Below, one piece after another: positions 22,752 to 30,128 of a stretch of 37,459 nucleotides of DNA (position 1 is its first letter; each line of letters starts with the position of its first letter). The notes beneath the pieces are model-generated. The model was not told the origin of the DNA and made no database searches. It was given only the letters and a program-made list of their open reading frames with translations. Both the position numbers and the translations under genes were made by a program. Where the stretch lies: the NCBI GenBank assembly GCA_030432435.1, contig JAUIGX010000006.1:1-37459 (forward strand). Reading direction: 5' to 3'. This stretch comes from Alphaproteobacteria bacterium (lineage in GTDB: Bacteria > Pseudomonadota > Alphaproteobacteria > Rhodospirillales > Rhodospirillaceae).

Positions 22752-23426
22752 ATGAGGAGACGAGTCCGGACAGGTTTAAACCACCCCCCTCTTGGGGCGG
22801 CGATAGCTGCCGCGATGCTCCTCTGCACACACCTTGCCTCGACGCCAGCGGCGGCAGGCGGTATCACGACATCAGTTCAATTGAGCAAGACCGAGAGTTC
22901 AGCAGTCCCCGTCAGCCATGGGGCGGCCCAGATCGATCCGTGGGGCCATCACAGCGGACGGTACGACTGGAATCACTATTGGACCCTTATGCCGCCGGCA
23001 ATTTATTCCCCGCCTCGCCCGTGGAGGTGGACGCCCTTTACGATGCCGTTGCGACGGTTCCCTCACGCCGTACCGTTTCACCACATGGCCGGAATGTTCG
23101 GCGGCTGGAGTTATGACTATCGTGCCAATCCCACAATCCTCATTAACTTATTCCCGGATTACGTGATCCGCCGCGTCACGGAAAAAAATCGTGCCCTTCA
23201 TTTTACGGCCTATAAAAAGGCATTGAATGCAGAGATCGGCGATACGATTACCTGGGAGTCGGGCAACGTTAGGGGCGCGGTTACCACCACCCGTGTAGGG
23301 TGGTCGGGTCGACGCTATTGCCGAGAGTTCAGGCAAGACATCTTTATCGACGACCGGCCGCAACAAACGATCGGCACCGTGTGCCAGGAACGGGGCGGCG
23401 AGTGGCAGATTGCGCCAAATCAATAA
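22752..23426 (+). CDS. Secreted protein with 17-kDa-surface-antigen-like C-terminal domain
   Basis: A 224-residue exported protein. ATG 22752 has GGAG seven bases upstream. The signal peptide spans about residues 1-35 (ending near TPAAAGG). The middle part is rich in Trp, Tyr, Pro and His (YDWNHYWTLMPP, PPRPWRW) and is probably exposed. Residues from about 155 onward (NAEIGDTITWESG, RRYCREFRQDIFI, IGTVCQERGGEWQI) resemble the C-terminal half of the rickettsial-type 17-kDa antigen family, with two cysteines that may pair. Function is unknown; an envelope structural role is likely. Confidence 0.75.
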   Translation: MRRRVRTGLNHPPLGAAIAAAMLLCTHLASTPAAAGGITTSVQLSKTESSAVPVSHGAAQIDPWGHHSGRYDWNHYWTLMPPAIYSPPRPWRWTPFTMPLRRFPHAVPFHHMAGMFGGWSYDYRANPTILINLFPDYVIRRVTEKNRALHFTAYKKALNAEIGDTITWESGNVRGAVTTTRVGWSGRRYCREFRQDIFIDDRPQQTIGTVCQERGGEWQIAPNQ

Positions 23427-23546
23427 GTCTCCAAATGGCGTTACCGTTTGAATCAGAATCTTTTTTCAAATTTTGGGCGCAAAGAGACTGAATCTTGGGC
23501 GATCACACCACTATACTGACCCGAATATAAAAGATTAGGGAACGGG

Positions 23547-24275
23547 ATGGCACGCCGACACTTCAGCAGGGCATATCGATCGAGCTTGGCTTTCAAGCTA
23601 TGCCTCGCATGCGCTATGGCCGTAGCCGTATCCGGCTGCGGCCTCGTGCCTGCGGTCGTCCAAAAAACAACGCAAGTAGCAATGTTACCGGCGAGAACGG
23701 TCGCCAGCGCAGTAAGCCGCGATGTGCGCCTTATGACCCGCACGTTCGAATACGGCGCCGCCCGGGTTGGGCGCGGCCTCGAAGTCGGCTCGTCCAGCCT
23801 CAGCCGCAGCGCCCGGACCCTATCTTATAACACCCAACGCGTCACAACCCCGCCGGTGCAGGTTCATACCAGCGCTGCCGCACGGCGGGCACCAAACCGC
23901 ACAACTCACGCAGCTCATACACAGGCTGCGGGTGCCCTAAGACCCGACGCCTCCCCCAATCCGGCGGAAACCGAGGTTCCTCCCCCCCCGCAAGTAGACG
24001 TGCTGCCCAGCACCGTCTTAGCCGAGCTCACCGAAGATCAGGCCGGACTGCAACGGGCGGCGCAAGCAGAAGCCTTTAGCGCTCCGGTCGGAGAAGAAAT
24101 TTACTGGGAAGTGGACGGGCGCACGGGTAGCGCCGTCGCGGAAAGCGAAAACGCCATGGGCAGCTTTACATGCCGTACGTTTGTGCAAACACTCACCATG
24201 GAAGACGATACTTTGGTCGAAGGCGAAACCATGATGTGCCGCACCGAGGGCGGCGCATGGTCGGCATCATTTTAG
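23547..24275 (+). CDS. Outer-envelope lipoprotein with 17-kDa-antigen-like C-terminal domain
   Basis: A 242-residue predicted lipoprotein. The signal ends in a lipobox, AVAVSGC, with the lipidated Cys near residue 31. The middle of the protein is low in complexity: Ala/Thr/His- and Pro-rich, probably a linker. The last 70 residues (PVGEEIYWEVDG, GSFTCRTFVQTL, EGETMMCRTEGGAWSASF) have the same two-Cys pattern as the end of the preceding gene's product, so the two are likely related. ATG 23547 has AGGG six bases upstream. It probably anchors in the outer membrane. Confidence 0.72.
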   Translation: MARRHFSRAYRSSLAFKLCLACAMAVAVSGCGLVPAVVQKTTQVAMLPARTVASAVSRDVRLMTRTFEYGAARVGRGLEVGSSSLSRSARTLSYNTQRVTTPPVQVHTSAAARRAPNRTTHAAHTQAAGALRPDASPNPAETEVPPPPQVDVLPSTVLAELTEDQAGLQRAAQAEAFSAPVGEEIYWEVDGRTGSAVAESENAMGSFTCRTFVQTLTMEDDTLVEGETMMCRTEGGAWSASF

Positions 24276-24302
24276 TTACAGAAAGACGGCTGGAGCACAC
24301 GC

Positions 24303-24899
24303 ATGAGCGACTTCGGCAGCGCCGCCGACCACGATCAGGTACAAGACGGCAAGAGCGCCAACATTCGTGGCAAACGCGGCGAGATTCTCGCGCGCGTTGC
24401 CTTTGAAAAAGAAAAGGTGATCTTCCGCGAAGGGCAAGACGGCACCGATGCCTACGTGCTGGAATCCGGCCGCATCGGCGTCTTCAAAACGGTAGAAGGA
24501 AAAAACATTCGCCTCGCCGTTCTAGAACCCGGTGCCATGTTTGGCGAAATGGCGGCCATCACCGGTGAACGCCGCGCAGCGACAACCATGGCAATAGAGC
24601 CATGTGTTGTTGTCCGCATTCCCAAGAGCACGATGCAAAACAAGATGGCGGCCTGCGATCCGTTTATCCGGGCCCTTTTGAATATTCTCATCAATAATCT
24701 GCGGCGGGTTAATGAACGCTACGTCACCACCGCCCAGACCGCAGAGAAACTGCTGGGTGACCTTAAAATCGCAACTGTTGAAAAAGCGGAAGCCAAAAAG
24801 TCGGCTTCCATGACATCCGCCCCCGTGAACGCAACCGAGGGTAACGCCGGCCCTCGCGGTGCCGACGGCAGCGCGCCGATTCCTAAACAACCCGCCTAA
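24303..24899 (+). CDS. Cyclic-nucleotide-binding-domain protein without DNA-binding domain
   Basis: A 198-residue protein with one CRP-type cyclic-nucleotide-binding domain, about residues 20-140. The domain opens with KVIFREGQDGTDAYVLESGRIGV in pieces and has the phosphate-binding cassette FGEMAAITGERRAATT, which includes the Glu and Arg that hold cyclic nucleotides. It lacks a helix-turn-helix; the tail is Lys/Ala-rich and then disordered. It could sense cAMP or cGMP and act through protein contacts. ATG 24303 has GGAG seven bases upstream. A class III cyclase is encoded at 30129-31832 in the same window, but no direct link is shown. Confidence 0.82.
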   Translation: MSDFGSAADHDQVQDGKSANIRGKRGEILARVAFEKEKVIFREGQDGTDAYVLESGRIGVFKTVEGKNIRLAVLEPGAMFGEMAAITGERRAATTMAIEPCVVVRIPKSTMQNKMAACDPFIRALLNILINNLRRVNERYVTTAQTAEKLLGDLKIATVEKAEAKKSASMTSAPVNATEGNAGPRGADGSAPIPKQPA

Positions 24900-24994
24900 A
24901 ACTCGCGCGCACTCAACTAAAAGAAGCGCGAAAAGTACCCGTAAAAGAGGCGCGAAAATCGCGCGCGTGAATATCGCGGCCCTTTTCATATGCC

Positions 24995-25019
24995 GGAACA
25001 AACGCACAACGTGCACGTT
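24995..25019 (+). promoter_or_regulatory. EcfG-type general-stress promoter of csbD
   Basis: GGAAC at 24995-24999 and CGTT at 25016-25019, with a 16-base spacer, match the alphaproteobacterial EcfG consensus GGAAC-N16/17-CGTT. Transcription should begin near 25025, about 35 bases before the csbD start. This is the only such match found near a gene start in the window. Confidence 0.7.
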
Positions 25020-25060
25020 ACCTACCAGCTTGAGTGATATTTTCAGAAAAGGAAGTCGCT

Positions 25061-25258
25061 ATGAACTGGGATCAAGTAGAAGGGAATTGGAAGCAAGTAA
25101 AAGGTAAGGTCCGCGAGCAATGGGGCGATCTGACCGACGACGATTTGGATCGCATTGCTGGCAAACGCGACCAGTTAATCGGCAAGGTGCAAGAACGCTA
25201 CGGCGTCGAAAAAGAAATTGCGGAAAAACAAGTCAAGGACTGGGAAAAACGGTTCTAG
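25061..25258 (+). CDS. CsbD-family stress protein
   Basis: A 65-residue hydrophilic helical protein, the full length of the family. It begins MNWDQVEGNWKQVKGKVREQ and has the typical WGDLTDDDLDRIAGKRDQL and GKVQERYG segments. ATG 25061 has AGGA seven bases upstream. CsbD proteins are strongly induced by general stress in many bacteria; their action is unknown. The EcfG-type promoter at 24995-25019 fits that regulation. Confidence 0.93.
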   Translation: MNWDQVEGNWKQVKGKVREQWGDLTDDDLDRIAGKRDQLIGKVQERYGVEKEIAEKQVKDWEKRF

Positions 25259-25364
25259 CAACCCTTGATTCTCGCCGACCAGAATGCGGGCGCGGCCAGG
25301 CACCTCTTGCCGCCCCGCATTTTGTCCGTGAGAGCACTCAACCCATGCCATCGGCTATAATCCC

Positions 25365-26447
25365 ATGCCCTCCATTGTAAAAAGTGTTAATGCGGCGCTC
25401 TGGATCGCCGCTGGGGTTCTAGCCATACTCATTTGGGTCGCCAGCGATGTGGTGATCCTATTCCTACTCGGGTTCATTTTCGCATATTTGCTTGATCCCA
25501 TCGTGAGCGTTGCTAGTCGTCGCAAAATCTCGCGAGCTTGGGCCGCCTTTATGGTGACCGGCGGCGTAGTCGTGTTGCTCTCCGCGACAGTAGCGGCCCT
25601 CAGCCCGACTCTTATCGAACAGCTTCAAGGCATGTTGTCGGTGTTGCAGGAGATATTTAAAGACCTTCTTGCGTACATTCGTCAGCTGCTTTTGCCTTAT
25701 GAACCGACGCTCAACGAAGTCGGCCTGAGCGGCATTGTCGAAGAGCCGCAAGTGAAAGAGGCAGCAAAAGAAGTTGCCATTCCCCTTGCGGCCTCGGTCC
25801 TTACGGGCGGCATGGCTTTCGCCAAGTTGCTCGGCTTCGCCTTCCTGTTGCCGGTCATCACATTCTATTTGCTGAAGGACTGGCCGCGCATGTGGCTATG
25901 GCTGTTCACCATAGTTCCCCCCCGGAAGAAAGAACGGCTTCTGGTTCTAGGACGTGAAACAGATCAAGTTTTGACCGCCTTTCTGCGCGGGCAGGCCTGG
26001 GTCTGCCTGTTCATGATGGGGGTCTACTCCGCCGGGTTGTTCGCCGCCGGACTCAATTACGCCCTGCTGGTCGGGATCGTCTCCGGAGCGTTGAAATTTC
26101 TACCCTATGTGGGGACGGCCATCGCCGTTGTCATTGCGACGGGGGTGGCCGTTGGACAAGGTGGAGATGCCTGGCTTTACGGCGGAATTTTTCTCACGTT
26201 TGCCGTCGGAGAGGTTATCGAGAGCGCGATCTTATCTCCCAAAATTATCGGCGAGCGCGTACAACTTCAGCCGGTACTGGTCATTCTCGCCGTCCTTGTC
26301 GGCAGCCAGGTTCTAGGCATTATCGGCGTCTTTCTCGCCATCCCCGCCTTCGCAGTAGGCCGTGTCTTTATTCAGACGTGGCTCAAGGAACGGGAGGAAC
26401 TTCACCAGCCCCGAAAACCGCGACCAGCCCCTCCCACCGCCGGATAG
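25365..26447 (+). CDS. AI-2E/PerM-family membrane transporter
   Basis: A 360-residue integral membrane protein of the AI-2E (PerM/TqsA) family with about eight membrane helices. The pattern is a first pair of helices, a charged extended segment of about 90 residues with amphipathic helices (SVLQEIFKDLLAYIRQLL, QVKEAAKEVA), then further helices with GFAFLLPVITFYLLKDWPRM, FLRGQAWVCLFMMGVYSAGL, and GVFLAIPAFAVGRVF near the end. Relatives export autoinducer-2 or small ions, but for most, as here, the substrate is unknown. The C-terminus is basic and proline-rich. Confidence 0.9.
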   Translation: MPSIVKSVNAALWIAAGVLAILIWVASDVVILFLLGFIFAYLLDPIVSVASRRKISRAWAAFMVTGGVVVLLSATVAALSPTLIEQLQGMLSVLQEIFKDLLAYIRQLLLPYEPTLNEVGLSGIVEEPQVKEAAKEVAIPLAASVLTGGMAFAKLLGFAFLLPVITFYLLKDWPRMWLWLFTIVPPRKKERLLVLGRETDQVLTAFLRGQAWVCLFMMGVYSAGLFAAGLNYALLVGIVSGALKFLPYVGTAIAVVIATGVAVGQGGDAWLYGGIFLTFAVGEVIESAILSPKIIGERVQLQPVLVILAVLVGSQVLGIIGVFLAIPAFAVGRVFIQTWLKEREELHQPRKPRPAPPTAG

Positions 26448-26519
26448 TATCTCGTGCGAACAAGTCGCGCAGAATGCCCGTGATGCCGACCGTTTATTGT
26501 CCAGTGATGAAATGAAGGC

Positions 26520-26559
26520 GCTAGAGACGGTGCTACAGAAGGTGCTAGAGACGGTGCTA
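26520..26559. repeat. Short tandem direct repeat after the AI-2E-type gene
   Basis: The 16-mer GCTAGAGACGGTGCTA occurs at 26520-26535 and again at 26544-26559, separated by eight bases (CAGAAGGT). It lies in the gap between two convergent genes and has no evident function. Confidence 0.7.
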
Positions 26560-26576
26560 GTCGCAGCTTAGGGCCG

Positions 26577-27200
26577 CTACTTTCGCGCCATGCCCGCCAT
26601 CAAAAACGTATTTACGCCCGCCACCTGGGCCCGATCTTTCCGTAGTTGCGTATAGGATTGATCATTCCAAAGGACTGTCGCCGAGGGCTGCGTGGGGCAG
26701 GCAATAATGGAAATGCAAAAGCTGATGAGATCGCCTTCAAGGCGTTCGACATGCCTCTCGTCCGCCTGTGCGATATAATACATATCGCGGCCTTTAATTT
26801 TCTCGGCCTCGGCCTTGGCGAATGCCGCGTAGGCAGCAGCATCGAATGGGCGATAAATACTGATAAGAAAAGCCGGCTGTCCGTCCGGCGGCTCACGGTT
26901 TTCACCCTTTAAGGAAAAGACCTGGAACACGCCACCGCCTTTGCGCAATTCCCGAACCTTCGCGTATTCCGGCGAGTGCCAGAACTTTTCAACATCCTCC
27001 GATGATGGAAAACGAGCGAGGATGATAGAATGATCGAACCAAGCGCCTTCCAAAAGCTCGGTGCCTCGACCCGGCCCGCCAATGCCCGCATAGGTTCCGC
27101 CATACTGTTTGTAAACGGCAGACACTGCTGCGGAGTAGCGGCCCATTTTCTCCATATCGAGGGAATGGCCGAGAAACAGCAGATATCCGGGCTGCGACAT
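26577..27200 (-). CDS. Tandem DUF1330-domain protein
   Basis: A 207-residue protein made of two diverged DUF1330 ferredoxin-like domains. The first (residues 1-95) has YLLFLGHSLDMEKMGRY, GGTYAGIGGPGRGTELLEG and SSEDVEKFWHSPEYAKVREL. The second (about 105-205) has AFLISIYRPFDAAAYAAFAKAEAE and SATVLWNDQSYTQLRKDR. DUF1330 proteins are small, usually single-domain and of unknown function, possibly small-molecule binding. The start ATG is at 27200. The gene is convergent with the AI-2E-type gene and sits next to the palindrome nest upstream. Confidence 0.82.
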   Translation of the reverse strand: MSQPGYLLFLGHSLDMEKMGRYSAAVSAVYKQYGGTYAGIGGPGRGTELLEGAWFDHSIILARFPSSEDVEKFWHSPEYAKVRELRKGGGVFQVFSLKGENREPPDGQPAFLISIYRPFDAAAYAAFAKAEAEKIKGRDMYYIAQADERHVERLEGDLISFCISIIACPTQPSATVLWNDQSYTQLRKDRAQVAGVNTFLMAGMARK

Positions 27201-27586
27201 GGAAGAGTGTCCCCTTGAGTAGACGGTCGTGACAAATACCGAAGGTATTTCGTGTGCGCTAGTGGTGCGATTCTAACATTCGTATCCCAGTTCGGCGAGC
27301 CGTTTTGCGAATGTTAGAATCAAAGGCCCGCCGGCAACTATATGAATCTAGTGGAGCTTTGGGTTATTACATTCGCGCCCCAATCCAGCGCCAAGATCAA
27401 AGGCGAATGTCAAATCCGGTCCACTAGCGACTAAATTTTGTCAATAACTGCCGGGCCTCTGCTGTACTCTGGGCGGGATGTAGAACGGTTGACCCCAACC
27501 GCAATTGACCATACGCACAGCCGCGTAAGGTGCCCGCACGGCGCTGATGCGTGCAATATAGATAAAGAATGGACTGAAGGATCGTC
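27201..27586. other. Intergenic region holding a nested inverted-repeat element
   Basis: A 386-base gap between the divergent DUF1330 and yaaA genes. Most of it, 27259-27427, is the repeat element described separately. The right part, 27428-27586, shows nothing gene-like. Confidence 0.7.
27259..27427. repeat. Nested inverted-repeat element bounded by CTAGTGG/CCACTAG
   Basis: The left half has CTAGTGG (27259-27265), then a perfect 14-base hairpin arm GATTCTAACATTCG (27269-27282) with its complement CGAATGTTAGAATC (27308-27321) across a 25-base loop. The right half repeats the plan: CTAGTGGA (27348-27355), ACATTCGC (27369-27376), its complement GCGAATGT (27403-27410), and the terminal complement TCCACTAG (27420-27427). 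The sequences CTAGTGG and ACATTCG thus recur in ordered direct and inverted copies. It could be a small non-coding mobile repeat (MITE- or REP-like) or a multi-site operator. No ORF is inside. Confidence 0.75.
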
Positions 27587-28378
27587 ATGCTGTTCGCCCT
27601 GCTCTCCCCCGCCAAGCGGCTGGACTTTGCACCGCCGCCGGATTTTGTAAAATCAACACAGCCTGCACTGATGGAAGATGCCGCCGCCCTGGCCGCGCGC
27701 GCGAAGAAATATAGCCGGCGCGACTTGCAGAAACTCATGGGAATCAGCGAAAAACTAGCTGAGTTGAATTTCGAACGGTTTCAAGCTTTCGACCCCGCCA
27801 ACAAAAGCGACACCAAACCGGCGATGTTTACTTTTGCCGGCGATGTGTACATCGGCCTCGATGCCATGACCCTTGGCAAGGACGATGTAGCGTTCGCGCA
27901 AAAACATATCGGGATGCTATCAGGGCTCTACGGCCTGCTGCGCCCGCTGGACGCCATCCAGCCCTATCGCCTGGAAATGGGCTCGGCGGTGAAGACCGAA
28001 CGTGGACGTGATCTATATGCGTTCTGGCAAGAATCGCTGACCACACATATCAATGCCGTGACCGCAAAGATGAAAAATCCAACCCTCGTTAACTTAGCCT
28101 CGAATGAATATTGGGGCGCGGTGGATACAGCCCGGCTGAAGGCACCCGTCATCCAGTGTTCATTCAAGGAAGTGAAGGACGGAAAAGCTAGAATTCTGAG
28201 CTTTTTCGCCAAAAAAGCACGGGGGCTCATGGCCCGAGCTATCATCGACAACCGCTGGACACAGCCCGACGACCTGAAAGCGTTTAAGTCCGACGGCTAC
28301 CGCTTTGATCCGAAGACCTCAACTGAGGACGTCTGGATCTTCAGCCGCAAAGCCAAACCACCTATGACCAAAGCATAA
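27587..28378 (+). CDS. yaaA: YaaA-family peroxide-stress protein
   Basis: A 263-residue protein of normal YaaA (DUF328) length. Signatures are the beginning MLFALLSPAKRLDF, DLQKLMGISEKLAELNFERF, the FTFAGDVYIGLDA segment, HIGMLSGLYGLLRPLDAIQPYRLEMG, and NLASNEYW. In E. coli YaaA limits intracellular free iron during hydrogen peroxide stress and binds DNA; it is regulated there by OxyR. The palindrome-rich gap lies upstream. The next gene, an alkylation-repair glycosylase, follows after 24 bases, so the two form a likely oxidative/alkylation protection pair. Confidence 0.95.
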   Translation: MLFALLSPAKRLDFAPPPDFVKSTQPALMEDAAALAARAKKYSRRDLQKLMGISEKLAELNFERFQAFDPANKSDTKPAMFTFAGDVYIGLDAMTLGKDDVAFAQKHIGMLSGLYGLLRPLDAIQPYRLEMGSAVKTERGRDLYAFWQESLTTHINAVTAKMKNPTLVNLASNEYWGAVDTARLKAPVIQCSFKEVKDGKARILSFFAKKARGLMARAIIDNRWTQPDDLKAFKSDGYRFDPKTSTEDVWIFSRKAKPPMTKA

Positions 28379-28402
28379 CAGGCCGCAAATGATCGGCCCC
28401 AC

Positions 28403-29068
28403 ATGATAGAGCCTCGCGTGAATACCGACGCTGAGATCAAACGGCAGCTCGGCATATTACGCCGCCGCGATGAAAACGTTGCGCGCGCGCTAAAGTCAGC
28501 GGGAATGCCCGGCGCGCGCGTCATGAAACCCGGATTCGCAACGCTGATCCGCATCATTGTCGATCAGCAAGTCTCCGTAGCCGCGGGCGCCGCCATCTGG
28601 GCGAAGTTAAGCCGCGCTGCGGGCGGGTCCGTCACCGCACCACGCTTGCTCGCGCTGGGCGAGACCGGTCTGCGCGCTGCCGGACTCAGCGGCCAGAAAG
28701 CCCGCTATGCCCTGGGGCTGGCCGAAGGCGTTGCTGCCCGGCGGCTCAATTTTGCATCCCTCGGGCGCGCCCGCGACGAGGACGTCCGCGAAACACTTAT
28801 CGCTTACAAAGGTATCGGCCTGTGGACTGCGGATATTTACCTCATGTTTGGCATGGGCCGCCCCGATATCTGGCCGGTCGGCGACCTCGCCCTTCAAATC
28901 GGTGCGCAACTTCTGCACGGCCTAAAAGCAAAGCCCACGCCCAAGGAGATGGAACTCATAGCCGAACCCTGGCGCCCTTACCGCTCCAGCGCCTCAATTC
29001 TGCTATGGCGATACTACGCGGCCGAGCGCGAAAAAGCGAAAATGGCCATGAAATCCGCCAAAAAATAG
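28403..29068 (+). CDS. AlkA-like DNA-3-methyladenine glycosylase (HhH-GPD)
   Basis: A 221-residue HhH-GPD superfamily glycosylase. The helix-hairpin-helix is YKGIGLWTADIYLM (about residues 135-148) and the catalytic Asp is D161 in WPVGDLAL. The FATLIRIIVDQQVSVAAGAAIWAKL segment matches AlkA/Mag enzymes, which flip out and excise N-alkylated purines as the first step of base excision repair. It lacks the extra N-terminal beta domain of E. coli AlkA, being nearer to the shorter Mag type. It follows yaaA closely on the same strand. Confidence 0.92.
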   Translation: MIEPRVNTDAEIKRQLGILRRRDENVARALKSAGMPGARVMKPGFATLIRIIVDQQVSVAAGAAIWAKLSRAAGGSVTAPRLLALGETGLRAAGLSGQKARYALGLAEGVAARRLNFASLGRARDEDVRETLIAYKGIGLWTADIYLMFGMGRPDIWPVGDLALQIGAQLLHGLKAKPTPKEMELIAEPWRPYRSSASILLWRYYAAEREKAKMAMKSAKK

Positions 29069-29201
29069 CCCCAGCCCCGCCTGTGGCCGGGTATGCAAAA
29101 CACCCTTTGCCTTTGGCGGTCTGCGCCCTATGCTCCCGGCGCGCTCCGGGCCGCTTTATCCCGGATCTGTTGAATTCGCATTGACCGAGGATGAGCCCAC
29201 C

Positions 29202-29990
29202 GTGACCGAAGACACGCCCCAAACCGACAATCAAAACCAGCAGAACCAGCAAACCCCGCCCCTGTTCTATACAGCGCCGGAGCCCCTAGTCCGGGGTGGG
29301 CACAAAGATTTGAAAATCCGCCCTGAGTGGGATTTCTCCTTTGCCGCCAAAACCAACACCATTCCAATTACTGCCCCCGAATTCTCGCTGGCCGCCCGTC
29401 ATTACCCCATTATCATGTTGGGTAAGGACTTGGTGCCGGTGATCGCCGTCGGGCTAAACTCGCAAAAAAACCTATTTGTCGGTGACGACGGTATGTGGGA
29501 GCCCGGCAGCTACATCCCGGCGTATGCGCGCCGCTATCCGTTTATTCTGATCGGACAACAAACTGACGAGCGTTTGCAAATGGGCGTCGATAGCAAAGCC
29601 CATTCGGACAAAGAGAACGCACGTCCTCTGTTTGAAAACGAGGAAGAAACCGAGACCGTCAAAAAAGCCTTAACAATGGCTGAGCAGTTCCACCAAGCTT
29701 ACATGTTCACGTCCGAGTTCGCGAAAGCGATCAACGAGGCTGGAATTGTCGAAGAGCGCGCGATTGAAGTGGAAGCCCAGAACGGCGAGAAAACCAACCT
29801 CGGGTCTTTCAAGGCAATCAACGAAGAGAAATTTAAGGAAGTTCCCGACGAAACCTTCCTTGATTGGCGCAAGAAGGGCTTCTTGCACAGCATCTACTTC
29901 CATCTGCAGTCCCTCAACAACTGGGACAATCTGATTGGCCGCGGGGCGATCAAGTCCGGCGCAAATGGCCAAGGCACCGTAAACTTCTAA
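29202..29990 (+). CDS. SapC-family protein
   Basis: A 262-residue protein of the SapC family. The frame opens at 29130, but the best start is GTG 29202, six bases after GAGGATGAG; TTG 29181 is another possibility. It begins TEDTPQTDNQNQQNQQ, a Gln/Asn-rich disordered lead. The core has FSLAARHYPIIMLGKDLVPVI in pieces, PGSYIPAYARRYPFILI, and ends SLNNWDNLIGRGAI. SapC was first named in Campylobacter surface-layer clusters, but its activity is unknown. It is alone, followed by a hairpin at 30003-30028. Confidence 0.85.
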   Translation: MTEDTPQTDNQNQQNQQTPPLFYTAPEPLVRGGHKDLKIRPEWDFSFAAKTNTIPITAPEFSLAARHYPIIMLGKDLVPVIAVGLNSQKNLFVGDDGMWEPGSYIPAYARRYPFILIGQQTDERLQMGVDSKAHSDKENARPLFENEEETETVKKALTMAEQFHQAYMFTSEFAKAINEAGIVEERAIEVEAQNGEKTNLGSFKAINEEKFKEVPDETFLDWRKKGFLHSIYFHLQSLNNWDNLIGRGAIKSGANGQGTVNF

Positions 29991-30002
29991 TCTACCTGCA
30001 AC

Positions 30003-30028
30003 ACCAGGGGAGCCATGTCTCCCCTGGT
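30003..30028 (+). terminator. Hairpin after the SapC-family gene, possible terminator
   Basis: A perfect 10-base stem ACCAGGGGAG / CTCCCCTGGT with loop CCATGT, 12 bases after the stop codon. There is no following T-run, so it may stabilise the mRNA end or need Rho. Confidence 0.6.
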
Positions 30029-30128
30029 CCGCCGCCCTCAAGGCTTGCGCCCACCCCCCACGGCACTACACTAGCGACCAACAACCACTACACAGACGGT
30101 GTAGGGATCATTCGATTGTTGGGGAAAT

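Noticed and set aside
26362-26571. 69-codon plus-strand frame at the end of the AI-2E-type gene
   Set aside because: It overlaps the transporter in another frame, and its end is the short direct repeat; no gene features.
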